Assembly (NCBI RefSeq): GCF_016101585.1
Contig: NZ_JACFQG010000001.1
Span: 310,001-374,000, forward strand
Direction of reading: 5' to 3'
Length of the DNA stretch: 64,000 nt
Origin: Bifidobacterium polysaccharolyticum
GTDB taxonomy: Bacteria; Actinomycetota; Actinomycetes; Actinomycetales; Bifidobacteriaceae
The notes beneath the pieces are model-generated. The model did not search any database. It was not told the origin of the DNA and was given only the letters and a program-made list of their open reading frames with translations. Made by a program: the position numbers and the translations under genes. Of the stretch, positions 32,731 to 41,181 are shown piece after piece; the first letter of the stretch is position 1, and each line of letters starts with the position of its first letter.

Positions 32731-34686
32731 ATGGCAGAAGGCACGAACGGAAGACGGCGTTTCTCGGATAAATGGGGCAAGCACGAACTTGATGTCCTAG
32801 CCGTCTTATCGTCAGCTTTCCCACAATGGCTTACATCTCGGCAAATAGCCCAACGGGTCAAGGCCTATGCCGACTCCTATGGCGAGCTGGCTGACCAGGC
32901 CGCCAAGGCAGCCTTCGCCAAGCAGTTCCAGCGTGACCGCGCCAAGCTGGCGGCCATGGGCATAGCCATAGAATCCCGTCAGCCCGAGTATTCCTCCAAG
33001 TCAGAGGGGCAGGATTTCGCCTCCTACCGTCTGCAGCTGGGGGATGAGCCCCGCATCCGTATGCACTTCAATCAGGAGGACATGCCGGTGCTGGCCGCGG
33101 CCAACTACCTAGCGCGATCCATAGCCATGTCCCAGGAGGCCAGCGAGGAGCCGACCCGACCGGTCTCGCGCACCACGCCCCGGGTACCGCAGGTGCCCAT
33201 TCCCGGCCTGGGCCTGGACTCCATAGCCCCTGGATTGGGCACCCAGCGCATTCCCGACGATCTGGTCAAGGTCATCGATTCCCGCCGCTTCGCCGCCACT
33301 GTGGACGTGGACGGGGAGAACCTCAACGTGGCCTATGCCGACTCCGATGACCTGGCCATGTTCGTCCTGGAGCACCCCGATGCCTCCATCGTCAGCCCTC
33401 AGGAAGCTGCAGATGCCTTCCGGCGCCGTCTGGATGCAGCCGCCCGCTTTAAGCTGGCCGACGAGTCTTTGAGCCCTGGAGCGGCAACGGTCATCTCTCC
33501 GGAGATTGCCCGGACCAGCGTCGAGCATTTCGCCACTGACCTAAGCGACGACGACACCGACCTCCGCCACGCCCGTCGTGTCAGTGCATCCTCCTTCCAG
33601 ACCGGATCCGAGGTGGACCGCCGCCTGAGGCTCATGCTCTTCCTGTCCGCCCACTTGGGCGAGGAGTTCTCCCTGGCCGAGCTGGCCGATCGCTTCATCG
33701 GCCACCCCAACAGCAAGGAAGAGCTACGCAAATATGTCAATACCATTCACAAGGACATCAACACCCTGACTACGGTTTCGGACGACGGGGAGATGGCAGG
33801 CAGCCAGTTCTTCGATATCGACTGGTCCCTGCTGGACGACAGTGGGATCGTCTCGGCCACCAACTCGCTGGGGCTGGAACGACTGGCCGGCATTTCACCC
33901 CAGTACCTGAGCATGCTGACCGCCTCTCTCAACTACCTGGCCCATTCGCCCCTGCTGCCCGAACAGTCCCGCACCCAGGCCGAGTCGCTCTACCAGCGCC
34001 TGCGCACGCATGTAGGGCCGGGGGAGACACCCTGGCTCTCCCTGACCGGTTATGAGACTGAACCCAAGAGCTTCTCGGTAGTCCGACGTGCCATCAAGAC
34101 CGAGTCTTTGTTGGACATGGAGTACACGGACGCCGCCGGCCGCACCCGCCGCAAGGTGGTGGCACCTGCCAAGATCTTCGTGGATGAGGGCGTCTACTAT
34201 GTCGCCGCCTGGACCGATATCGGCGACGCAGCCGAGGGCACTGAGGCTGCGGACGCTCCCTCGGATTCCAGCCGCCACCTCAAGCAGGGCACCGGACGAA
34301 ACCGGCAGTGGCAGGTTCTGCGAATCGCCAGAATCGAGCATGCGACCATTGTCAAGCCCAGCCACAAGGTGGAGTTCCCGGATGTGCCAGTCAGCGAGCT
34401 GCGCAAGTGGTCCTTCGACAATGGCACGGCTGCAGTCTTCATCACCGACCGGCCGGATCTGCCCTACATCAAGTCCCTGCCGGGCGCCTCGGTCGAGCCA
34501 TGCGGATCCGGGCAGAAGGTCCACCTGACCGTCTCCTCGGACTCATGGTTCGTGGCCTTCTGCATAGCGCACGCCAAGCACATCACCGCAGTGGCGCCCA
34601 AGACCCTGCGCACCATGATCCTGGCCCGCGCCCAGCGCGAGATCACCATCAGCGACGCTCACGACAAGGAGCAGGACCGGCACTAG
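32731..34686 (+). CDS. Two-module WYL-domain regulator, probable PafB-PafC fusion
   Basis: A 651-residue protein. It has two helix-turn-helix plus WYL-like halves in tandem. The first winged helix is near residues 15-90 (DVLAVLSSAFPQWLTSRQIAQR). The second half begins near residue 300 (LMLFLSAHLGEEFSLAELADRF) and ends in a WYL segment near 440-600 (SLLDMEYTDAAGRTRRKVV, then GVYYVAAWTD). Actinobacterial PafB and PafC are adjacent WYL proteins that form a dimer sensing single-stranded DNA during DNA damage; a single double-length chain is their fused version. It is a cytoplasmic regulator. Direct activity cannot be read from sequence. Confidence 0.8.
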   Translation: MAEGTNGRRRFSDKWGKHELDVLAVLSSAFPQWLTSRQIAQRVKAYADSYGELADQAAKAAFAKQFQRDRAKLAAMGIAIESRQPEYSSKSEGQDFASYRLQLGDEPRIRMHFNQEDMPVLAAANYLARSIAMSQEASEEPTRPVSRTTPRVPQVPIPGLGLDSIAPGLGTQRIPDDLVKVIDSRRFAATVDVDGENLNVAYADSDDLAMFVLEHPDASIVSPQEAADAFRRRLDAAARFKLADESLSPGAATVISPEIARTSVEHFATDLSDDDTDLRHARRVSASSFQTGSEVDRRLRLMLFLSAHLGEEFSLAELADRFIGHPNSKEELRKYVNTIHKDINTLTTVSDDGEMAGSQFFDIDWSLLDDSGIVSATNSLGLERLAGISPQYLSMLTASLNYLAHSPLLPEQSRTQAESLYQRLRTHVGPGETPWLSLTGYETEPKSFSVVRRAIKTESLLDMEYTDAAGRTRRKVVAPAKIFVDEGVYYVAAWTDIGDAAEGTEAADAPSDSSRHLKQGTGRNRQWQVLRIARIEHATIVKPSHKVEFPDVPVSELRKWSFDNGTAAVFITDRPDLPYIKSLPGASVEPCGSGQKVHLTVSSDSWFVAFCIAHAKHITAVAPKTLRTMILARAQREITISDAHDKEQDRH

Positions 34687-34707
34687 TCCCGGTCGGAGAG
34701 GAGTGCC

Positions 34708-35031
34708 ATGCCTGGATGGATCTGGATATTTCTGGTGATCTTCATGCTGGCTATGCTGATTGGCGGAGCCGTCTACGCCATCCGCCATGCCATGACAGCC
34801 GGCCGATCCATAGGGCGGGTCTCAGACGATCTGAACCGACACATGCCCCAGCCCCCAGTTGCAGGACAATCCCAGGCAACAGATAGGGCTGAAGGTCCGG
34901 CTTTCGCCCTGCCCCTGTCGCACTCAACCGAACGCTACAGCCAGGCCCACGCCCAGGTTCTGCAGCGCAAGGAGCAGCGCAGGAGGAATCATGCCCGCGT
35001 CTGGCGGCGGTGGAAGCAGTTCAATAAGTAG
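34708..35031 (+). CDS. Small single-helix membrane protein
   Basis: A 107-residue protein with one N-terminal membrane helix (residues about 3-25, WIWIFLVIFMLAMLIGGAVY) and an Arg/Gln-rich cytoplasmic tail (ERYSQAHAQVLQRKEQRRR). It starts 21 bases after the WYL gene with GGAGAGGAG upstream and lies 13 bases before the helicase gene. The three genes therefore probably share an operon. No family is recognised, but the tight spacing and tidy ribosome site support a real gene. Confidence 0.72.
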   Translation: MPGWIWIFLVIFMLAMLIGGAVYAIRHAMTAGRSIGRVSDDLNRHMPQPPVAGQSQATDRAEGPAFALPLSHSTERYSQAHAQVLQRKEQRRRNHARVWRRWKQFNK

Positions 35032-35044
35032 TTCTTGGAGGAAT

Positions 35045-37609
35045 ATGTCAGGTCATCGTCACCACGGACAGGATTCATCAACATCCGAACCGGGGCCGGC
35101 GGAACGCTATGCCCGTTTCAGTCGTCACCGTAAGCGAATGATCGGAGCGCCCGCACGTTTTCAGTCCAAGTTGCCCTTCCCTTTGGACGACTTCCAGCTG
35201 GAAGCCATCACTGCTCTGGAGGATGGCGACAACGTTCTGGTGGCCGCTCCGACCGGCGCCGGGAAGACCATCGTAGCCGATTTTGCAGTATTTTTGGCCC
35301 AGGAGCAGAACGTCAAGACCTTCTATACCACCCCCATCAAGGCCCTGAGCAACCAGAAATACCATGACCTGGTCGACCGCTACGGCGAGGACCGGGTGGG
35401 ACTGCTCACCGGCGACACCTCCATCAACTCCGAGGCGGACATCGTAGTCATGACCACCGAGGTCCTGCGCAACATGCTCTATGAGCAGTCCTCCACCCTG
35501 ACGGCCCTCAAGTACGTGATTCTGGATGAGGTCCATTATCTGGCCGACCGCTTCCGGGGACCCGTCTGGGAGGAGGTCATCATCCATCTTCCTGCCTCCA
35601 TCCGCATTGTGGGGCTGTCGGCCACCGTGTCCAACGTGGAGGAATTCTCCGACTGGATCTCATCGGTGCGTGGACGCACCCATCTGGTGGTCTCCGAACG
35701 CAGGCCCGTACCGCTGGAGCAGCACGTCCTGGTCCAGGCCGACAGGCACACCGAGCCCGAGATCCTGGACCTGTATCGGCACGACGGTTCAGGACGGCAG
35801 ACCCCAAAGATCAACCCACGTCTGGTCTCCCGGCTGGCCCAGCTGGACAAGGCCGGACAGGAGCGCGCCCAGGCCCGCGACCAAGGACACCATCACCACC
35901 ATGGTCGCGGCGGCAGGCCGGAGCGACGGATGGGGGAGCGGTATCGTCCAAGCCGGGCAGACGTGGTCGATGAGCTGGACTTCATGGACATGTTGCCCGG
36001 CATCTACTTCATCTTCTCCCGTACCGGCTGCGACCAGGCCGTCCAACAGTGCATCCGGGCAGGCCTGCAGTTGACTACTGATGAGGAGGCCCGCCGAATA
36101 CGGCACATCGTGGACTCCATGGCAGCCGGCCAGCTCAGCAAGGAGGATCTCAAGGCACTGGGATTCTCCCAGTTCCGTTTCGCTCTGGAGCAGGGCTTCG
36201 CCGCCCATCACGCTGGCGTGGTCACCCTCTTCCGTCAGATAGTCGAACATCTGTTCGAACTGGGACTACTTAAGGTGGTCTTCGCCACCGAGACCCTGGC
36301 TCTGGGCATCAACATGCCTGCCCGCTGCGTCGTGGTCGAAAAGCTGGAGAAGTTTGACGGCACCGGCCATGTAGCCCTGACGCCCGGCGAATTCACCCAG
36401 CTGACCGGTCGAGCCGGCCGGCGCGGCATCGACGACATCGGCCATGTAGTAGTGGTCGACCACCGGGACTTCAGCCCCAAGACCATGGTGGCCCTGTCCA
36501 GCCGGAGAGTCTATCCGCTGCACTCCAGCTTCCGACCCACCTTCAACATGGCCGTCAACCTGCTCAACTCCTCCAGCTACACGCGTGCCCGGGATACCCT
36601 GGACCATTCCTTTGCTCAGTGGGAAGCCAACCGATCAGCCTCAGAGCTGGAGGAGCGCATCGAGACTCTGACCAGCGGCCTGGAGGACTACCGTAAGGCC
36701 GCCCAATGCAGCCGCGGCGATCTGATCGAGTTCATGCGCATCCGTGCAGCCCTCTCTTCGGCCCAGAAGAACGATCGCCGCCGTTTGAAGCGTCAAAGGT
36801 TCACCAACGAGAAAGCTCGCGACCAGGCATTCCGTGACCTTGACCGGCACATCGACCAGCTGCGCGAGCAGGAGCGCAACCATCCCTGCCGCCAGTGCCC
36901 GGATCTGCCCAAGCACCTTCGCTGGGGGAACCGGTGGATTCGCATGGACAAGGAGCTGCAGAGGACTCGAGAACAGTACGAGTCCAAAACAGGATCAGTC
37001 TCGCGCCAGTTCGACAGAATCTGCCAGATTCTGGCTGACCTGCACTACACCCGTCCCGTCGACCCTGATGACTGCCGATTGACGCGCAAAGGGCAGCTGC
37101 TTCGGCGCATCTACAGTGAGCAGGATCTGAGCCTTGCCGAGATCCTGGATCGGGGCCTCCTCAACGATCTGGAGCCCGCAGAACTGGCGGCCGCCGTTTC
37201 CGGACTGGTCTACGAATCCCGACGTGGGGTAGGGGAGCAGCCGGGGGAGAGGGCCGGATACAGAGCTCCCAGGCTGGTCGAGGCCATGGAGGATATGAAG
37301 CGTCAGTGGTCCCAGGTGCAGGAACGTTGCGATCAGGCCGGGCTGGAACTGCCCCCGGAACTTGATTTTGACTTAGGGCCGACCATCTACGACTGGGCCT
37401 GCGGTGACTCTCTGACCACCATCCTGCGTGACAGCGATTTGACGGCGGGGGACTTCGTGCGTAACGCCAAGCGCCTGTCCGATGTGCTCACCCAGATCGT
37501 CCAAGTGGAACCCTACCTGGGCAGGGGAGGGCATCACCTGGCCAGGGCAGCCAGCATCGCCGCCGACCAGGTCAATCGCGGCATTGTGGCATATACAGGC
37601 GTGGAGTGA
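35045..37609 (+). CDS. Ski2-like superfamily 2 helicase (HelY type)
   Basis: An 854-residue RNA/DNA helicase. The ATG at 35045 has TTGGAGG upstream. Motifs: Q/I region PLDDFQLEAITALEDG, Walker A AAPTGAGKT at 68-76, DEVH at 161-164 (ILDEVHYLADRFRG), motif III GLSATVSN, motif V ETLALGINMPAR and motif VI QLTGRAGRRG. The long C-terminal part resembles the DSHCT domain of Ski2/Mtr4 relatives. A His-rich stretch GHHHHHGRGGRP sits between the RecA halves near residue 283. Actinobacterial HelY is thought to act in RNA metabolism. The gene follows the WYL regulator and small membrane protein in the same direction. Confidence 0.9.
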   Translation: MSGHRHHGQDSSTSEPGPAERYARFSRHRKRMIGAPARFQSKLPFPLDDFQLEAITALEDGDNVLVAAPTGAGKTIVADFAVFLAQEQNVKTFYTTPIKALSNQKYHDLVDRYGEDRVGLLTGDTSINSEADIVVMTTEVLRNMLYEQSSTLTALKYVILDEVHYLADRFRGPVWEEVIIHLPASIRIVGLSATVSNVEEFSDWISSVRGRTHLVVSERRPVPLEQHVLVQADRHTEPEILDLYRHDGSGRQTPKINPRLVSRLAQLDKAGQERAQARDQGHHHHHGRGGRPERRMGERYRPSRADVVDELDFMDMLPGIYFIFSRTGCDQAVQQCIRAGLQLTTDEEARRIRHIVDSMAAGQLSKEDLKALGFSQFRFALEQGFAAHHAGVVTLFRQIVEHLFELGLLKVVFATETLALGINMPARCVVVEKLEKFDGTGHVALTPGEFTQLTGRAGRRGIDDIGHVVVVDHRDFSPKTMVALSSRRVYPLHSSFRPTFNMAVNLLNSSSYTRARDTLDHSFAQWEANRSASELEERIETLTSGLEDYRKAAQCSRGDLIEFMRIRAALSSAQKNDRRRLKRQRFTNEKARDQAFRDLDRHIDQLREQERNHPCRQCPDLPKHLRWGNRWIRMDKELQRTREQYESKTGSVSRQFDRICQILADLHYTRPVDPDDCRLTRKGQLLRRIYSEQDLSLAEILDRGLLNDLEPAELAAAVSGLVYESRRGVGEQPGERAGYRAPRLVEAMEDMKRQWSQVQERCDQAGLELPPELDFDLGPTIYDWACGDSLTTILRDSDLTAGDFVRNAKRLSDVLTQIVQVEPYLGRGGHHLARAASIAADQVNRGIVAYTGVE

Positions 37610-37693
37610 ACACGGCCGCAGACAGGGAATAAGTTTCAGGTCAACACTGTTCTGTAGCTTGGAGGCAGTGACGGACACGAGTAAGGAGGAATC

Positions 37694-38041
37694 ATGGCAG
37701 AGCGTAGTCTTCGCGGCATGAGTATTGGGGCGAAGTCCCTGGAATCTGATCAGAATGTGGACTTCGCGGCACGCAGCGAGGTCGCCTACATCTGCCCCAA
37801 GGGCCATCGGACCATCCTGCCCTTGGCCGAGGGCGCTGAGGTGCCGCAGGAGTGGGAGTGCCGCTGTGGGCAGATCGCTCACCTTGAGGGACATGACGAG
37901 CAGGAGTCCGGCAAGACTGGCAAACCGACCAGGACCCACTGGGACATGCTGTTGGAGCGTCGATCCGAGGACGAGCTCAAGGCTGTGCTGGACAAGCGCC
38001 TGAAAATGCACCGCGAAGGATGGTTCCCCGACTATGAGTAA
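37694..38041 (+). CDS. rbpA: RNA polymerase-binding protein RbpA
   Basis: A 115-residue transcription factor of Actinobacteria that stabilises the sigma-A holoenzyme and open complexes. Visible features: the N-terminal tail MAERSLRGMSIGAKSLESD, the core with zinc-type Cys/His (YICPKGHR, then WECRCGQ) and the C-terminal sigma-interacting region THWDMLLERRSEDELKAVLDKRL. Length and order match the family. The start has TAAGGAGGA upstream. The following HAD gene overlaps its end by eight bases. Presence of RbpA confirms an actinobacterial source. Confidence 0.96.
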   Translation: MAERSLRGMSIGAKSLESDQNVDFAARSEVAYICPKGHRTILPLAEGAEVPQEWECRCGQIAHLEGHDEQESGKTGKPTRTHWDMLLERRSEDELKAVLDKRLKMHREGWFPDYE

Positions 38042-38750
38042 ATCACCGCGCCGCCTGGTTCTGCTGGATCTGGACGGTACCCTGACTGCTTCTCATCCGG
38101 GCATTATCGCCTCTGTGGTGCAGACTTTCAAAGAGCTTGGTCATCCTGTGCCCGACGAGAGCGAGCTTCGACGATTCATCGGACCAGCTATCGAAGTATC
38201 CTTGCGCAACAACGGCATTAAAGAGGAGGACGTAGATAGGGGCGTTCAAATCTACCGGCGCTATTACAGTGAGACAGCATCATTCGAAGATCCAAGGCAT
38301 GCGGGACAACGTGTCCCTGGACGCCTACTCGCCACGGTCTTTGATGGCATTCCCGAGCAGCTCAACCGTATGCGCGGGCATGGTCTGACATTGGCTGTGG
38401 CAACCTGCAAGCCTGAGTATCAGGCCCTGCCCGTATGTGACCATTTCGGATTGAGGCCACTGATAGATGGAGTCTATGGCGCCAGCAAGGACTCCACTAG
38501 GGTCACCAAGGGCCAAGTCATCACTTACGCGCTGCAGCGGCTTGGTTTAGATACCAAACACGGCGACCGGGCCCTTATGGTCGGCGACCGTTGGACTGAT
38601 GCCGATGGGGCCCTGGAAACCGGTCTGGACTGCCTAGGATGCGGCTGGGGCTATGCCGAGCCCGGAGAACTTGAGTCTCACGGGTGCTACCGAGTCATCG
38701 ACCATGTCGACCAATTGTGCCAAGCTGCCGAGGATTACTTCCAGGAATAA
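38034..38750 (+). CDS. HAD-superfamily phosphatase, Gph/PGP-like
   Basis: A 238-residue enzyme with HAD motif I VLLDLDGTLTAS (nucleophile Asp and the +2 Asp), a helical cap near residues 20-85, motif II Thr in LAVATCK, motif III Lys in VTKGQVI and motif IV MVGDRWTDADGA. Relatives are phosphoglycolate phosphatases and other sugar- or nucleotide-phosphate phosphatases; the substrate is not fixed by sequence. The start lies within rbpA and the two genes are translated in different frames with an eight-base overlap. It ends about 200 bases before the convergent ftsR. Confidence 0.88.
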   Translation: MSKSPRRLVLLDLDGTLTASHPGIIASVVQTFKELGHPVPDESELRRFIGPAIEVSLRNNGIKEEDVDRGVQIYRRYYSETASFEDPRHAGQRVPGRLLATVFDGIPEQLNRMRGHGLTLAVATCKPEYQALPVCDHFGLRPLIDGVYGASKDSTRVTKGQVITYALQRLGLDTKHGDRALMVGDRWTDADGALETGLDCLGCGWGYAEPGELESHGCYRVIDHVDQLCQAAEDYFQE

Positions 38751-38949
38751 CACCTTGTTCAGGATCTGTCTTGCGCAAACAATCGCAAAGCTCCAAGCCA
38801 GGACAGTAACAACCCTGAAATCACAGTCAACAAAGAAAATTGCTATGAACTGCCAGTATGCCGATAATGTACGTTATGTCAAATTACTTATTATTTTTCT
38901 CCCCCATTTAGGCCGCCACATGGCCTTCGCACAATGTTGTCCTCGTCGA

Positions 38950-39546
38950 TCATGCAGCCCGTTGACGCTGCTCGTGCTGGTGCTCCAAACGCTGGCGCAG
39001 ACGCATAGCCGTCAGCTCGTCGATGGGCCGCTCAGGCAAGCCTGGTGTCAGCTGTCCGGTAGTCAAATCCACATGGTCGCAGGTCTGCAGTTCCAGATCC
39101 ATCCGATGCCAGATAGCACCCACAGAGATAGCAAAGACGGCACGCCCGGACTGCATCAAAGCGAAGACCTGATCCGGGCCTGAACACTCACTAACCTCGT
39201 CCCCGTCGCAAACCACAGTCACATGCTCAAGCTGACCGACTGTCCGATGCTCAAGATAAGCCACAGTGCTCGTTGCGTTGACCAGGTTGACGCCGGCATC
39301 CAGAAGTCGCTTGAGGACCGCCAGGATGACCACATCTTTAAAAGAATATAGCCTGCGGGAGCCTGATCCGTGTGAGGCCTTAATTGAGGGCTCTACAATC
39401 CGTTTGCGGGCCCAGTAATCCAGCTGTCTATAGGTGATGCCGGCCACCTTGGCCGCGACAGTTCCCCGGTAGCCTCGGGTCGTGCCCTCGGCCTGCTCAG
39501 CCGAGAAGAGTTCCCCCTGCACCAGCTTCGGCACCTCTTCGGCCAT
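38950..39546 (-). CDS. ftsR: MerR-like regulator FtsR
   Basis: A 198-residue protein with a MerR-type winged helix (VAGITYRQLDYWARKRIVEPS, then RRLYSFKDVVILAVLKRL) and a C-terminal part ending in a charged tail. The gene is the last in the conserved actinobacterial cluster pgsA-DUF881-sbp-DUF881-garA-ftsR. Corynebacterium FtsR in this location activates ftsZ. The start is at 39546, with AGGGGG upstream; it is 13 bases from the garA stop. Function by family and synteny; the target in this organism is inferred. Confidence 0.85.
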   Translation of the reverse strand: MAEEVPKLVQGELFSAEQAEGTTRGYRGTVAAKVAGITYRQLDYWARKRIVEPSIKASHGSGSRRLYSFKDVVILAVLKRLLDAGVNLVNATSTVAYLEHRTVGQLEHVTVVCDGDEVSECSGPDQVFALMQSGRAVFAISVGAIWHRMDLELQTCDHVDLTTGQLTPGLPERPIDELTAMRLRQRLEHQHEQRQRAA

Positions 39547-39559
39547 GCCATGCCCCCTA

Positions 39560-40003
39560 TCAGCTCTTGGCGATGACTGCCCGATTGTCGAAGTAGACCA
39601 GCCTGAACTTGCCGATCATAATCTCGTCGCCGTTGTGCAGGTCGGCCTGGTCCACGCGTTCACGGTTGACGTAGGTGCCGTTGAGGCTACCCGTGTCCTC
39701 GACCCTGAAGCCTTGGTCAGTCCGTACAAATATGGCGTGCGCCCTGGAGACTGTCGAGTCGTCCAACAGAATATCCGCTTTGGGATCACGGCCCACGCTG
39801 ACCTGGTCCTCATCCAGCAGATAACGCGATCCCGACACCGCTCCCCTAGTAGAGATCAGCAGGGCTGTACCCTCAGGCAATCGGGCCATAGTCTCCAGGT
39901 CGTCCTTGGTTAGTGGACGGTCACCGTTGGAAGTGACTGGAATGTTCAGGGCCGGCATGCCAATGATGGTCGTCTCGCCCGCAGTGGGAATAGGTTCTGT
40001 CAT
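39560..40003 (-). CDS. garA: FHA-domain protein of the GarA/OdhI type
   Basis: A 147-residue protein. Residues 8-14 hold the ETT phosphothreonine motif (GETTIIG) that Ser/Thr kinases modify in GarA/OdhI. Residues about 60-140 form an FHA domain with SVGRDPKADILLDD, SRAHA and the closing SLNGTYVN. In its relatives the unphosphorylated form binds and inhibits oxoglutarate dehydrogenase. Its neighbours are the DUF881 genes and ftsR. Bifidobacteria are thought to lack that dehydrogenase, so the partner here may differ; this is inference. Confidence 0.9.
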   Translation of the reverse strand: MTEPIPTAGETTIIGMPALNIPVTSNGDRPLTKDDLETMARLPEGTALLISTRGAVSGSRYLLDEDQVSVGRDPKADILLDDSTVSRAHAIFVRTDQGFRVEDTGSLNGTYVNRERVDQADLHNGDEIMIGKFRLVYFDNRAVIAKS

Positions 40004-40009
40004 AACTGT

Positions 40010-40843
40010 CTATTCTACAGGCTTTGCATACTGGTAGTCCTGCACGCGTCGAACCTGGTCGATTCTGACACTATCGGACTGCTCCACTGATACAGATGCA
40101 TGGAATTGCACCTTGATCCGCGAGCCCACTCCCCCGGCAATCTGAATGGCGTTCTGCAGGCTGTCCGGGTCCCCGATGGCCTTGACGACATAGGGGCTTT
40201 GCAGCTTGGAGTGGTCGCACTGCAGGCCGGTGCGCGTATCCAGCAGATAGGTGTTGGTGACCACCCGGACATCGTTGAAGGATATGACCTCAGCCCCTGC
40301 ATTGCGTAGCTCCTCGATCAGGTTGAACATAGTCGAGGCATCCACACGGTCGCTGTCCTCGGTGACAGTCACCACTACTCCCCTGCCCTGGGCTGGCAAC
40401 CGTCCGGACAGGATGCCGCTGCTCTGCTCGTTCTGCTGGGCGATGCGGGCGGCCTCCTTTTGCTTGTCGGCAGCGGACTTTATAGAGGTCAGCTGCTGGT
40501 TGAGTTGACTCTTGCGCTCCTCCAGCTTATCGACCTGGTTGCTGGTCTCGTCCAGCACCCGCACCAGCTCTTCCTCCGATAGGCTCTGGTAGGAGGACTG
40601 GTTATTGCGCACTTGAACGGCGTATCCGAAGCCCAGCAAGGCGCACATAAGGGCCACCAAGACGCTGGTGACCAGCCTGACCCTGGTGGCGTTGGAGTTG
40701 AGTGTGCGCAGAGGCCGCCGACGAACCACCGGGAAAGCACCGGTCTGCGTATCGTCGGATGGAGCCCTGACCCGCCCAGGCCGCCTGGGCGGAATACTCT
40801 CGGGCATCCGTTCATCCCGCTTCTTCCTGAGGGTGTGTCTCAT
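40010..40843 (-). CDS. DUF881 family membrane protein (distal copy)
   Basis: A 277-residue protein. ATG at 40843 follows AAGGGGTGAG. A cytoplasmic Arg/Pro-rich stretch precedes one membrane helix near residues 58-80. A coiled coil (LSEEELVRVLDETSNQVDKL) and the DUF881 core with RGVVVTVTEDSD, EVISFNDVRVV and YVVKAIGDPDSL lie outside. The family is widespread in Actinobacteria and Firmicutes in this syntenic cluster; its role is unknown, probably in the envelope or in division. Genes on either side are four and six bases away. Confidence 0.9.
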   Translation of the reverse strand: MRHTLRKKRDERMPESIPPRRPGRVRAPSDDTQTGAFPVVRRRPLRTLNSNATRVRLVTSVLVALMCALLGFGYAVQVRNNQSSYQSLSEEELVRVLDETSNQVDKLEERKSQLNQQLTSIKSAADKQKEAARIAQQNEQSSGILSGRLPAQGRGVVVTVTEDSDRVDASTMFNLIEELRNAGAEVISFNDVRVVTNTYLLDTRTGLQCDHSKLQSPYVVKAIGDPDSLQNAIQIAGGVGSRIKVQFHASVSVEQSDSVRIDQVRRVQDYQYAKPVE

Positions 40844-40847
40844 ATAC

Positions 40848-41180
40848 TCACCCCTTGAAAATGAACCGTCGAATGGCGGAGACGTTAGAGAAGATGCGGA
40901 TACCCAAGACCACGATGACAGCTGTGGACAGCTGGGAGCCCACGCCCAGCTGATTGCCCAGGAAGACCAGCAGAGTGGCGGTGATCACGTTGGAGATGAA
41001 GGAAACCACGAAGACCCGGTCCGAGAAGCTGCGCTCGAAGTAGGAACGGACCGCGCCCATGAGTGCATCCAGGGCCGCCACCACCATAATGGGCAGGTAG
41101 GGCTGCAGGACGATGGGAATGTCTGGCTTGAGGAAGATGCCCGCCACCACACCTAGGATCAGGCCTAGAATTGCCGACAT
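40848..41180 (-). CDS. sbp: Small basic protein Sbp (DUF1290)
   Basis: A 110-residue protein with three or four membrane helices and a basic tail, matching the small basic protein between two DUF881 genes. GGAAGGAG lies eleven bases before the ATG at 41180, preferred over the in-frame ATG at 41201. It opens MSAILGLILGVVAGIFLKPD and includes DALMGAVRSYFERSFSD. Function is unknown; the cluster is linked to cell division genes in Gram-positives. Confidence 0.9.
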   Translation of the reverse strand: MSAILGLILGVVAGIFLKPDIPIVLQPYLPIMVVAALDALMGAVRSYFERSFSDRVFVVSFISNVITATLLVFLGNQLGVGSQLSTAVIVVLGIRIFSNVSAIRRFIFKG

Positions 41181-41181
41181 G

